From contig NZ_BQUN01000137.1 of the NCBI RefSeq assembly GCF_026008495.1, forward strand, positions 87,062 to 151,061: DNA of 64,000 nucleotides, read 5' to 3'. Below the pieces are notes generated by a model. It did no database searches and was not told the DNA's origin. It saw nothing but the letters and a program-made list of their open reading frames with translations. Made by a program: the position numbers and the translations under genes. The DNA comes from Streptomyces sp. A012304. GTDB taxonomy: Bacteria > Actinomycetota > Actinomycetes > Streptomycetales > Streptomycetaceae. Shown here piece after piece: positions 1-7,050 of the stretch (its first letter is position 1; each line of letters starts with the position of its first letter).

Positions 1-780
1 GTCGGCGACGCCGGTCTCGCGCACCAGCAGCGGCGTGTACTCGTCCAGCGCGCCCCAGACGGCGCTGACGGCGGGGACCAGCAGCAGCGCGTGGCGGACG
101 GCCCGGTCACGACGGGCTTCGGTGAGGCTCGCACGGAGCATCGCGGTCCAGCCGGCGACACCGTCGGCGTCGGCTTCCGCGGCCACGACGGGGGCGCGGT
201 GCTCGGGGAAACCGGCGGCGACCGCGGCGGTCAGCAGGCCGGCCAGCACGCTGGCCAGCCCCACCGCCGGGTACCCGCCGAAGTCGAACACCGGCCCCGC
301 CAGCGCCATCGCCGCGACGACCCCGAGCAGCGCGGCCGCGTTGGCGCGGCCCATGATCCGCGCGTACCGGTCGGCCGCGCCGAGCCGGTCGAGTTCCTCG
401 TACACCAGCGCCTCCAGCGCGCCGGAGCCGAGGGCGCCGCGCACACCCCACAGCACGAAGCCGGCCGCGAACGCCGGGTACGAGGGGACGATCACCCACA
501 GGGCGAAGCCGGCGGAGCCGAGCAGCGGGCCGAGCCAGAGCAGCGTCCGCCGCGACACCGCGTCGGCCCAGGCGCCGGACGGGATCTCGAGGAGGACGCC
601 GGTGAGCGACCACAGCACGAACAGCGAGGAGATCTGCCAGACCGACAGACCGGTGTCGCTGAACAGCAGCGCGTACACCGGGTAGAGCAGGACGAGGTCG
701 TCCAGGAACGAGTAGCCGTACAGCGTGGCCGTGAGCCGCCGGACGCCGAGGGCGGGGACACGCGCAGGTGAGAGAGTCAT
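1..780 (-). CDS. MFS transporter (partial, C-terminal part outside window)
   Basis: The frame is open from an ATG at 780 down to base 1, so at least 260 residues are present and the 3' end lies outside the window. The visible protein has alternating hydrophobic segments and the major-facilitator look: a first helix around residues 20-40 with a conserved Asp pair, then a loop of the type G-x-x-A-D-x-x-x-R-R between helices 2 and 3 (around residues 67-76). This points to an inner-membrane secondary transporter. The substrate cannot be told from sequence. It is separated by 137 bp from the Lrp gene, which has the same orientation. It does not appear as a closed ORF because it is cut by the window edge. 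Confidence 0.8.
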   Translation of the reverse strand, partial: MTLSPARVPALGVRRLTATLYGYSFLDDLVLLYPVYALLFSDTGLSVWQISSLFVLWSLTGVLLEIPSGAWADAVSRRTLLWLGPLLGSAGFALWVIVPSYPAFAAGFVLWGVRGALGSGALEALVYEELDRLGAADRYARIMGRANAAALLGVVAAMALAGPVFDFGGYPAVGLASVLAGLLTAAVAAGFPEHRAPVVAAEADADGVAGWTAMLRASLTEARRDRAVRHALLLVPAVSAVWGALDEYTPLLVRETGVAD

Positions 781-917
781 GAGGCCTTCCCGCAGGGACA
801 GTTCGGACACCGTGGGTACGGCGTCCGAGGCGGCCCTCGGGAGGCACGGCTGCTGGATCAATGTCGCCAGGTCATGACACCGATGCTAGACCCGGGCGGG
901 CGGCCCCGTCCCGTCGT

Positions 918-1370
918 TTACGCGGGCGCCCCGGAGGAGAACCGTCGCAGCAGCGGCGACAGCACCAGCACGGACTTGGTCCGCTCCACGAACGGCTCCC
1001 CCGCGATCCGCTCCAGCACCCGCTCGAAGTGGCGCATGTCGGCGGCGAAGACCTGGGCGACGGCGTCCGCCTCCCCGGTGACGGTGGAGGCGGCGACGAC
1101 TTCCTGGTAGCGCTCCAGGCCTCGCTGGATGGTCTCCGGGGAGGTGTTGCGCCGGCAGTAGATCTCGACGAACCCCTCGGTCTCCCAGCCGAGGGCCGCC
1201 GGGTCGACGCGGACGGTGAAGCCGGTGATGGCCCCGGTGGCCCGCAGCCGGTCCACGCGCCGTTTCACGGCGGGCGCGGACAGGCCGACCAGATGCCCGA
1301 TGTCCGCGTAGGAGCGGCGGGCGTCCTCGGCGAGGGCGTGCACGATGCGTTCGTCGAGATCGTTCAGCAC
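918..1370 (-). CDS. Lrp/AsnC-family transcriptional regulator
   Basis: This is a 150-residue protein of typical Lrp/AsnC length. An N-terminal winged HTH (about residues 4-50, with D-I-G-H-L-V-G-L-S helix and K-R-R-V-D-R-L recognition segment) precedes an alpha/beta RAM ligand-binding domain (about 60-140). Members bind amino acids and control amino-acid transport and metabolism. The ATG at 1370 lies only 10 bp after the stop of the amino-acid permease, so the two are almost surely co-transcribed and the regulator probably controls the permease. The region upstream of the permease carries repeated GTTGC-type half sites that could be its operator. Confidence 0.88.
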   Translation of the reverse strand: MLNDLDERIVHALAEDARRSYADIGHLVGLSAPAVKRRVDRLRATGAITGFTVRVDPAALGWETEGFVEIYCRRNTSPETIQRGLERYQEVVAASTVTGEADAVAQVFAADMRHFERVLERIAGEPFVERTKSVLVLSPLLRRFSSGAPA

Positions 1371-1380
1371 GGCGGTTGGT

Positions 1381-2859
1381 TCACTTCACTTCTGCTGCTG
1401 CTGAGGGTGCGAGTCGGGAGCGGCGGTAGCCGTACAGGAAGTAGAACACGAGCCCGACGGCCATCCAGACGCCGAAGACCACCCAGGTGACGGTGGACAG
1501 GCTGCCCATCATCCAGACGCAGAAGCCGAAGCCCAGCGCGGGCAGCACCGGCGACAGCGGGACCCGGAAGGTGCGCGGCATCTCCGGGCGATTCCGGCGC
1601 AGCACCACGACGGCCACGTTGACCAGCGCGAAGGCGAAGAGCGTGCCGATGCTGGTGGCGTCGGCGAGCTGACCGAGCGGGACGGCGGCGGCCAGGACAC
1701 CGCAGAACAGGGACACGATCAGCGTGTTGGCGCGGGGCGCGCCGGTCTTCGGGTGGACGCGGGCGAACACCTTGGGCACGAGCCCGTCCCGGGACATCGC
1801 GAAGAGGATGCGCGTCTGCCCGTACAGCACGGTCAGCACGACGCTGGCGATGGCGACGACCGCGCAGAACGCCAGCAGCGTGCCCCAGAAGGTGTGGCCG
1901 GTGACCTCGCGCATGATCTGGGCGAGCGCGGCCTCGGAGCCGGTGAACTTCTCCCACGGCTTGGCGCCCACGGCCACGGCGGCGACGAGCACGTACAGCG
2001 CGGTCACGATGACGAGGGAGAGCATGATCGCGCGGGGCAGGTCGCGCTGCGCGTCGGTCGCCTCCTCACCGGCGGTGGAGGCGGCGTCGAAGCCGATGTA
2101 CGAGAAGAACAGCGTTGCTCCGGCGGCGCTGACCCCGGCCATGCCGAGCGGCATGAAGTTCTCGTAGTTGCCGGAGCGGAAGCCCTGCACGCCGATGGCG
2201 CAGAACAGCACCAGCGCGGCGATCTTCACCACGACCATGACGGTGTTGGCGCGGGCGGACTCGCGGGCTCCGCCGAGCAGGAACGCCATGGCCAGCAGGA
2301 CGACGATCAGCGCGGGCAGGTTGAACACGCCCCCGTCGCCGGGCGGGGCGGACAGCGCGGCCGGGATGGTCACGCCGATCGTCCCGTCGAGAAGTTCGTT
2401 GAGGTACTCGCCCCAGCCGACCGCCACGGCGGCCACCGACACGCCGTACTCCAGCACCAGACACCAGCCGCACACCCAGGCGACCAGCTCGCCCATCGTT
2501 GCGTATGCGTACGAGTACGAGGAGCCGGAGACGGGGATGGTGCCCGCCAGCTCGGCGTAGGACAGGGCGGAGAAGAGCGCCGTGAGTCCGGCGATCACGA
2601 AGGAGAGGGTGACGGCGGGGCCGGCCTTGGGCACGGCCTCGCCGAGGACGACGAAGATGCCCGTGCCGAGCGTCGCGCCGATGCTGATCATGGTGAGCTG
2701 CCACAGCCCGAGGGAGCGCCGCAGGGACCCTCCCTCACCTTGGCCGCCCTCGGCCACCAGGCGTTCCACGGGCTTGCGCCGCATGAGGCGCGCTAGCGGC
2801 CCCGGGGACGCGGGGGCGGTCCGAGTGCGCTGTCGCGGGGGTGCGCCTTGGTCGAGCAC
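1381..2859 (-). CDS. APC-superfamily amino acid permease
   Basis: This 492-residue inner-membrane protein is of the cationic-amino-acid-transporter type. The first transmembrane segment carries the family signature G-A-T-L-G-T-G-I-F, followed by about eleven further hydrophobic helices. A GTG at 2859 is chosen because AAGGAG lies 7 bp upstream; the frame stays open to 2955 but without a ribosome site. The N-terminal 45 residues are basic and cytoplasmic. It probably imports an amino acid or polyamine by exchange or proton symport. It is followed at 10 bp by an Lrp-type regulator, which supports amino-acid-responsive control. The precise substrate is not deducible. Confidence 0.85.
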   Translation of the reverse strand: MLDQGAPPRQRTRTAPASPGPLARLMRRKPVERLVAEGGQGEGGSLRRSLGLWQLTMISIGATLGTGIFVVLGEAVPKAGPAVTLSFVIAGLTALFSALSYAELAGTIPVSGSSYSYAYATMGELVAWVCGWCLVLEYGVSVAAVAVGWGEYLNELLDGTIGVTIPAALSAPPGDGGVFNLPALIVVLLAMAFLLGGARESARANTVMVVVKIAALVLFCAIGVQGFRSGNYENFMPLGMAGVSAAGATLFFSYIGFDAASTAGEEATDAQRDLPRAIMLSLVIVTALYVLVAAVAVGAKPWEKFTGSEAALAQIMREVTGHTFWGTLLAFCAVVAIASVVLTVLYGQTRILFAMSRDGLVPKVFARVHPKTGAPRANTLIVSLFCGVLAAAVPLGQLADATSIGTLFAFALVNVAVVVLRRNRPEMPRTFRVPLSPVLPALGFGFCVWMMGSLSTVTWVVFGVWMAVGLVFYFLYGYRRSRLAPSAAAEVK

Positions 2860-2983
2860 GCGCTGACTCCTTCGTCGCTGCCGATCGGGGCGGCGGGGAC
2901 CTGAGGCACTCCCGAGCGGACGGGAACCCACCGAGCGGGGTCCCCGCCACGCCACGTACAGCGCATGACCCTACGAGGGAGAG

Positions 2984-3088
2984 CGTTGCCGTTGTAATGC
3001 AGCAACCTTGCGCATAGCCGCAAGATCGTTGCGTTCCTCGCGGGTGTCCGGGCATTCGTTGCGCGGGCACTCACCACCGTTGCGCGGG
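2984..3088. promoter_or_regulatory. Cluster of GTTGC/GCAAC half sites upstream of the permease-Lrp pair
   Basis: The 353-bp gap between guaB1 and the permease holds repeated GTTGC or GCAAC elements. There is an imperfect inverted repeat at about 3002-3032 (GCAAC-c-TTGCG ... CGCAAG-atc-GTTGC), and the direct repeat GTTGCGCGGG occurs at 3058-3067 and 3079-3088, exactly 21 bp (two helical turns) apart. Lrp-family proteins bind such phased, partly palindromic sites. The cluster lies 125-230 bp upstream of the permease start. Assignment to the neighbouring Lrp gene is inference. Apart from this cluster and the guaB1 hairpin, nothing else is evident in the gap. Confidence 0.4.
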
Positions 3089-3152
3089 GCTGGAGCAGCG
3101 GCTCCGAGGGGCACGCGGTCCGGCGGCGGGACGGTGGACTGCGGGCACGCGG

Positions 3153-3193
3153 ACGGCCCCCGCTGTCCCGGGGGCCGGGACGACGGGGGCCGT
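3153..3193 (-). terminator. Stem-loop after guaB1
   Basis: A 10-bp stem (3153-3162 with 3184-3193) continues through a 2x2 internal mismatch into a 7-bp stem (3165-3171 with 3175-3181) and closes on GGG. It starts 20 bp past the guaB1 stop. No U-tract follows, as is common in Streptomyces. Confidence 0.65.
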
Positions 3194-3212
3194 AGGCGGG
3201 GGCGTCGGGGCG

Positions 3213-4655
3213 TCAGCTCCAGCTGGCGTGCAACGGCTTGCCCTCGGCGTAGCCGGCCGCGCTCTGGACACCGACGACGGCCTTCTCGGCGAACTCCTCC
3301 AGGGAGGCCGCGCCGGCGTAGGTGCAGGAGGAGCGGACTCCGGCGATGATCGAGTCGATCAGGTCCTCGACGCCCGGGCGGGCCGGGTCGAGGAACATGC
3401 GGGAGGTGGAGATGCCCTCCTCGAACAGCGCCTTGCGGGCCCGGTCGTACGCCGACTCCTCCGCCGTGCGGTTGCGCACCGCCCGCGCGGAGGCCATGCC
3501 GAACGACTCCTTGTACAGGCGGCCGTTCGCGTCCTGATGGAGGTCGCCCGGCGACTCGTAGGTGCCCGCGAACCAGGAGCCGATCATCACGTTGGAGGCG
3601 CCGGCCGCCAGCGCCATGGCGACGTCGCGCGGGTGCCGGACGCCTCCGTCGGCCCACACGTGCTTGCCGTACTTCTTCGCCTCGGCCGCGCACTCCAGGA
3701 CCGCCGAGAACTGCGGACGGCCCACGCCGGTCATCATGCGGGTGGTGCACATGGCGCCGGGGCCGACGCCGACCTTGATGATGTCGGCGCCCGCGTCGAT
3801 CAGGTCCTTCACGCCGTCGGCGGAGACGATGTTGCCCGCGACGATCGGGACGTGCGGGTCGAGGTCGCGCACCAGCTTGATGGCGTTGATCATCGACTCC
3901 TGGTGGCCGTGCGCCGTGTCGATGACGAGGGTGTCGACGCCCGCGTCGAGCAGCAGCTTCGCCTTCTCCGCGAAGTCGCCGTTGATGCCGACGGCGGCGG
4001 CTATGCGCAGCCGGCCCCGGGCGTCGGTGGCCGGCGTGTACAGGGTGGCCCGCAGGGCGCCCTTGCGGGTGAGGATGCCGGCCAGCCTGCCGTCGGCGCC
4101 GACCGCGGGGGCGTAGCGGCGGTTGGCGGCGTCCAGGGTGTTGAAGGCCTCGCGCGGGTCGATGTCCGCGTCGAGCAGCAGCAGGTCCTTGGACATGACC
4201 TCGCTGAGCTGCGTGAACCGGTCGACGCCGGTGAGGTCCGCGTCGGTGACGACACCCACCGGCCGGTGGTCCTCGTCCACGACGACCCCGGCGTTGTGCG
4301 CGCGCTTGGGGAGCAGGGCCAGCGCGTCGGCGGCGGTCTGGTGCGGGGCGAGCACGATCGGGGTGTCCAGCACCAGGTGGCGGCTCTTCACCCAGGAGAT
4401 GACGTCGGTGACGACGTCGATCGGGATGTCCTGCGGGATCACCACGAGTCCGCCGCGCCGGGCCATGGTCTCGGCCATGCGGCGGCCGGCGACGGCGGTC
4501 ATGTTGGCCACGACCAGCGGGATGGTGGTGCCCGTGCCGTCCGGGGAGGTGAGGTCCACGCCCTGACGCGACCCGACTCCACTGCGGCTCGGCACCATGA
4601 AGACGTCGTCGTACGTCAGGTCGTACGCGGGCTGGATGTCGTTGAGGAAACGCAC
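3213..4655 (-). CDS. guaB1: GuaB1-family IMP dehydrogenase-related protein (probable GMP reductase)
   Basis: The protein is 480 residues long with the IMPDH/GMPR TIM barrel. The N-terminal D-L-T-Y-D-D-V-F motif lies at about residues 12-19, two CBS domains at about 92-205, and the catalytic loop G-P-G-A-M-C-T-T-R with the nucleophilic Cys near residue 303. The start is placed at the GTG at 4655 because the family begins M-R-F-L; another GTG lies three codons upstream at 4664. Mycobacterial GuaB1 proteins have been shown to be CBS-containing GMP reductases (GMP to IMP, NADPH) rather than IMP dehydrogenases, so the common label 'IMPDH' is probably wrong here. A strong hairpin follows the gene. 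Confidence 0.85.
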   Translation of the reverse strand: MRFLNDIQPAYDLTYDDVFMVPSRSGVGSRQGVDLTSPDGTGTTIPLVVANMTAVAGRRMAETMARRGGLVVIPQDIPIDVVTDVISWVKSRHLVLDTPIVLAPHQTAADALALLPKRAHNAGVVVDEDHRPVGVVTDADLTGVDRFTQLSEVMSKDLLLLDADIDPREAFNTLDAANRRYAPAVGADGRLAGILTRKGALRATLYTPATDARGRLRIAAAVGINGDFAEKAKLLLDAGVDTLVIDTAHGHQESMINAIKLVRDLDPHVPIVAGNIVSADGVKDLIDAGADIIKVGVGPGAMCTTRMMTGVGRPQFSAVLECAAEAKKYGKHVWADGGVRHPRDVAMALAAGASNVMIGSWFAGTYESPGDLHQDANGRLYKESFGMASARAVRNRTAEESAYDRARKALFEEGISTSRMFLDPARPGVEDLIDSIIAGVRSSCTYAGAASLEEFAEKAVVGVQSAAGYAEGKPLHASWS

Positions 4656-4788
4656 GTGCTGCACATCCCAGTCGATCAGAGGTGGCCCCCGGGCAGGTCA
4701 GCCACAGGGGGAAGAGCACGTACTTCATTGTCCCATGGGGTCCGGTATGCGATGCCCGGTCGGATCGTCCAGCTTGTCGGCGGCACCC

Positions 4789-5094
4789 TTAGGAGGATCC
4801 TCCGAGAGCGAGCACCACGGAGAGCAAGGGCACCTGGTCCACCGCCGAGGAGAACACCTCCTGGGCGATCTCCCACTCCTCCGGCCGCTCCTTGGCGTAC
4901 GGCCGCCAGTTGCGGACGACGACGAGCAGCCCGCCGCCCTCGGGCATGGCCCGCAGGTCGGTGAGGCTGTCGGCGAGGGCGTCCCAGTTGCGGCCGAACC
5001 AGTCGGGCAGTTCCAGGTCCCGGACGCAGCGGTCCATCAGACTCGCCTTGTCCTTGACCCCGTCGAGGTCCAGCGTGAGTACCTGGTCCGTCAT
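4789..5094 (-). CDS. Barstar-family ribonuclease inhibitor
   Basis: This is a 101-residue protein of barstar size and fold. The sequence L-D-L-D-G-V-x-D-K-A-x-L-M-D near the N-terminus and the W-F-G-x-N-W-D-A-L-x-D-S-L motif (about residues 33-45) are the barnase-binding helix region. Barstars sequester small secreted RNases. No barnase-like gene is visible on either side, so this is an orphan immunity-type protein, as is frequent in Streptomyces. The start is the ATG at 5094; a GTG three codons upstream is possible. Neighbours are guaB1 (downstream) and the SorC-type regulator (upstream, 76 bp). Confidence 0.82.
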   Translation of the reverse strand: MTDQVLTLDLDGVKDKASLMDRCVRDLELPDWFGRNWDALADSLTDLRAMPEGGGLLVVVRNWRPYAKERPEEWEIAQEVFSSAVDQVPLLSVVLALGGSS

Positions 5095-5170
5095 GCTGCG
5101 CACCGCCCTGTACGAGTCGTGGTTCCGGCTTCCGGGGACGGCCGGACGGCCGCCCCCTTGCGGCCTTCCG

Positions 5171-6190
5171 TCAGGCGCCGTCCGGGTCCGTCCGGTTGAG
5201 CGCCGGCTTCGGCGTGGGCCCCGCCGTCATCAGGTAGTCCGCCGCGGACGTGTCCGTCACCAGGCTGGTGACGAGCCCGGACCGCAGCACCGCGTCGATC
5301 GCGGCCGCCTTGCGCTGCCCGCCCGCGATCGCGACGACCTCGGGAACCCGGCGGAGCTGGTCGGCCTTGACCGTGATGCACCGCTCGCCGAGGTCGCGCC
5401 CCACCCGGCGGCCGTCGGCGTCGAAGAGGTGCGCGGACATCTCGGCGGCGACCCCGAGCGAGGCGTAGTGCGCCCGCTCGTCGTCGCTGAGCATGTCGTG
5501 CACCGTGGAGATGCCCGGCTCCCAGGAGCCGATGGAGACGCAGGCGACCGTGACCTTGTCGAAGTACTCGAAGGCCCGGGCGATCCCGGTCTGGTGGCGC
5601 AGCGCGGCCGCGGTGGCCGCGTCCGGCAGCAGCATCGGCGCGTAGATGGGGTGCGCGTCGCCGCCGGACACCTGGGCGGCACGGCGGACGGCCTCGACCG
5701 AGCCGCGCTCGGCGGTCCCGGCGTCGTACACGCCGGTCAGCTGCACCACCGTGCACGGCGGCAGCCGGTCCAGCGCCGCCGCCATGTTGATCGTGGAGCG
5801 GCCCCAGGCCAGGCCCAGGACGTCCCCCTCGTTGACCAGCTCGCCGAGCAGGTCGGCGGCCACTTCCCCCAGGTTCTCCGGATCGGGCGACTCCTCGACA
5901 TCGGCCGGGGACTCGACCACGACGGCGTGCCTGAGGCCGTAGCGGGCGCGGAGCGCGTCGGAGCGCTCGGCGTCCAGCTCGGCCGGCACGCGGATCTCGA
6001 TGCGTACGAGATCCCGTTCGAGAGCGGTCTCCAGGACCCGCGCCACCTTGAAGCGGCTGACGCCGAACTCCTCAGCGATCTGGATCTTGGATTTGCCCTC
6101 GAGGTAGAAGCGGCGGGCCATGGCCGCCGCCTGCACCAGCTCAGCGGGTCCCATCCGCATGGCTGACCGGCCCGCCGACATACCCGACAC
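5171..6190 (-). CDS. SorC/DeoR-type sugar-responsive transcriptional regulator
   Basis: About 339 residues. An N-terminal HTH (around residues 25-55, segment K-S-K-I-Q-I-A-E-E-F-G-V-S-R) is joined to a large C-terminal sugar-phosphate-binding domain of the SorC class, with the family motifs L-G-L-A-W-G-R-S and V-V-Q-L-T-G. Such proteins sense phosphorylated sugars. A GTG at 6190 has GAGGAG 6 bp upstream; an upstream in-frame GTG at 6214 is the alternative (347 residues). The gene lies about 100 bp downstream of rpe on the same strand, which fits control of pentose or carbohydrate metabolism. The inducer and targets are unknown. Confidence 0.8.
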   Translation of the reverse strand: MSGMSAGRSAMRMGPAELVQAAAMARRFYLEGKSKIQIAEEFGVSRFKVARVLETALERDLVRIEIRVPAELDAERSDALRARYGLRHAVVVESPADVEESPDPENLGEVAADLLGELVNEGDVLGLAWGRSTINMAAALDRLPPCTVVQLTGVYDAGTAERGSVEAVRRAAQVSGGDAHPIYAPMLLPDAATAAALRHQTGIARAFEYFDKVTVACVSIGSWEPGISTVHDMLSDDERAHYASLGVAAEMSAHLFDADGRRVGRDLGERCITVKADQLRRVPEVVAIAGGQRKAAAIDAVLRSGLVTSLVTDTSAADYLMTAGPTPKPALNRTDPDGA

Positions 6191-6292
6191 GGCGATCTCC
6201 TCACTGCTCTTCACACTCTGGATTCGCCGTTCATCCTTGCAGATCCGGCGTACTTGATCAGCCCTGATGGGCGCCGTTCACGTTCCCTTGGC

Positions 6293-6979
6293 TCAGTGGT
6301 CGCATGCCCAGGAGGCCCTGGCGGTCGCCGCCTCCGCCTGGGCGCGCAGCGAGCGGACCGCCTCGGCCGGGTCCTCGGCCCCGTACACCGCCGAACCGGC
6401 CACGAAGACGTCGGCGCCCGCGTCGGCGCACCGCTCGATGGTGGAGGCCGAGACTCCGCCGTCGACCTGGAGCCACAGCTGGAGGCCGTGCTTGCTGATC
6501 AACTCGCGGGTGCGGCGGATCTTGGGGAGCATGATGTCGAGGAAGGCCTGGCCTCCGAAGCCCGGTTCGACGGTCATGACCAGCAGCATGTCGAGTTCGG
6601 GCAGCAGGTCCTCGTACGGCTCGATCGGCGTCGCGGGCTTGAGCGCCATGGAGGCCCGGGCGCCCTTCGCCCGGATCTCGCGGGCGAGTCGCACGGGCGC
6701 GGCGGCCGCCTCGACATGGAACGTGACGGACGAGGCACCCGCCTCGACGTACTGCGGGGCCCAGCGGTCGGGGGCCTCGATCATCAGATGGCAGTCCAGC
6801 GGAGTGTCCGTCGCACGGGCCAGAGACTCTACGACCGGCACACCGAGCGTGAGGTTCGGGACGAAATGGTTGTCCATGACGTCGACATGGAGCCAGTCGG
6901 CTCCCGCGACCGCCTGGGCCTCGTCCGCGAGGCGGGCGAAGTCGGCGGACAGGATGCTGGGATTGATCTGCGCGGCCAT
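6293..6979 (-). CDS. rpe: Ribulose-phosphate 3-epimerase
   Basis: The 228-residue length is exactly the family size. Rpe interconverts ribulose-5-phosphate and xylulose-5-phosphate in the pentose phosphate pathway, using a metal-bound TIM barrel. Visible motifs are I-N-P-S-I-L-S-A-D near the N-terminus, H-V-D-V-M-D-N-H-F-V-P with two metal ligands, D-C-H-L-M-I, M-T-V-E-P-G-F-G-G-Q, and V-D-G-G-V with the catalytic Asp. The ATG at 6979 starts M-A-A-Q-I-N-P; longer open frame upstream overlaps the divergent MMPL gene and is not coding. The SorC-type regulator follows. The MMPL gene starts 71 bp away in the opposite direction. Confidence 0.95.
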   Translation of the reverse strand: MAAQINPSILSADFARLADEAQAVAGADWLHVDVMDNHFVPNLTLGVPVVESLARATDTPLDCHLMIEAPDRWAPQYVEAGASSVTFHVEAAAAPVRLAREIRAKGARASMALKPATPIEPYEDLLPELDMLLVMTVEPGFGGQAFLDIMLPKIRRTRELISKHGLQLWLQVDGGVSASTIERCADAGADVFVAGSAVYGAEDPAEAVRSLRAQAEAATARASWACDH

Positions 6980-7050
6980 GACCCAAGCCTGCCATGCCCT
7001 GGAGGGGTCGGCGGCATCGGTCCCGGGTGGATGCCGTCGCGGAGGCCGGC

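Noticed and set aside
4789..5094. Barstar gene as half of a toxin-antitoxin pair with a neighbour
   Set aside because: Neither guaB1 nor the SorC regulator is a toxin, and no small RNase ORF is found on either strand within the gap.
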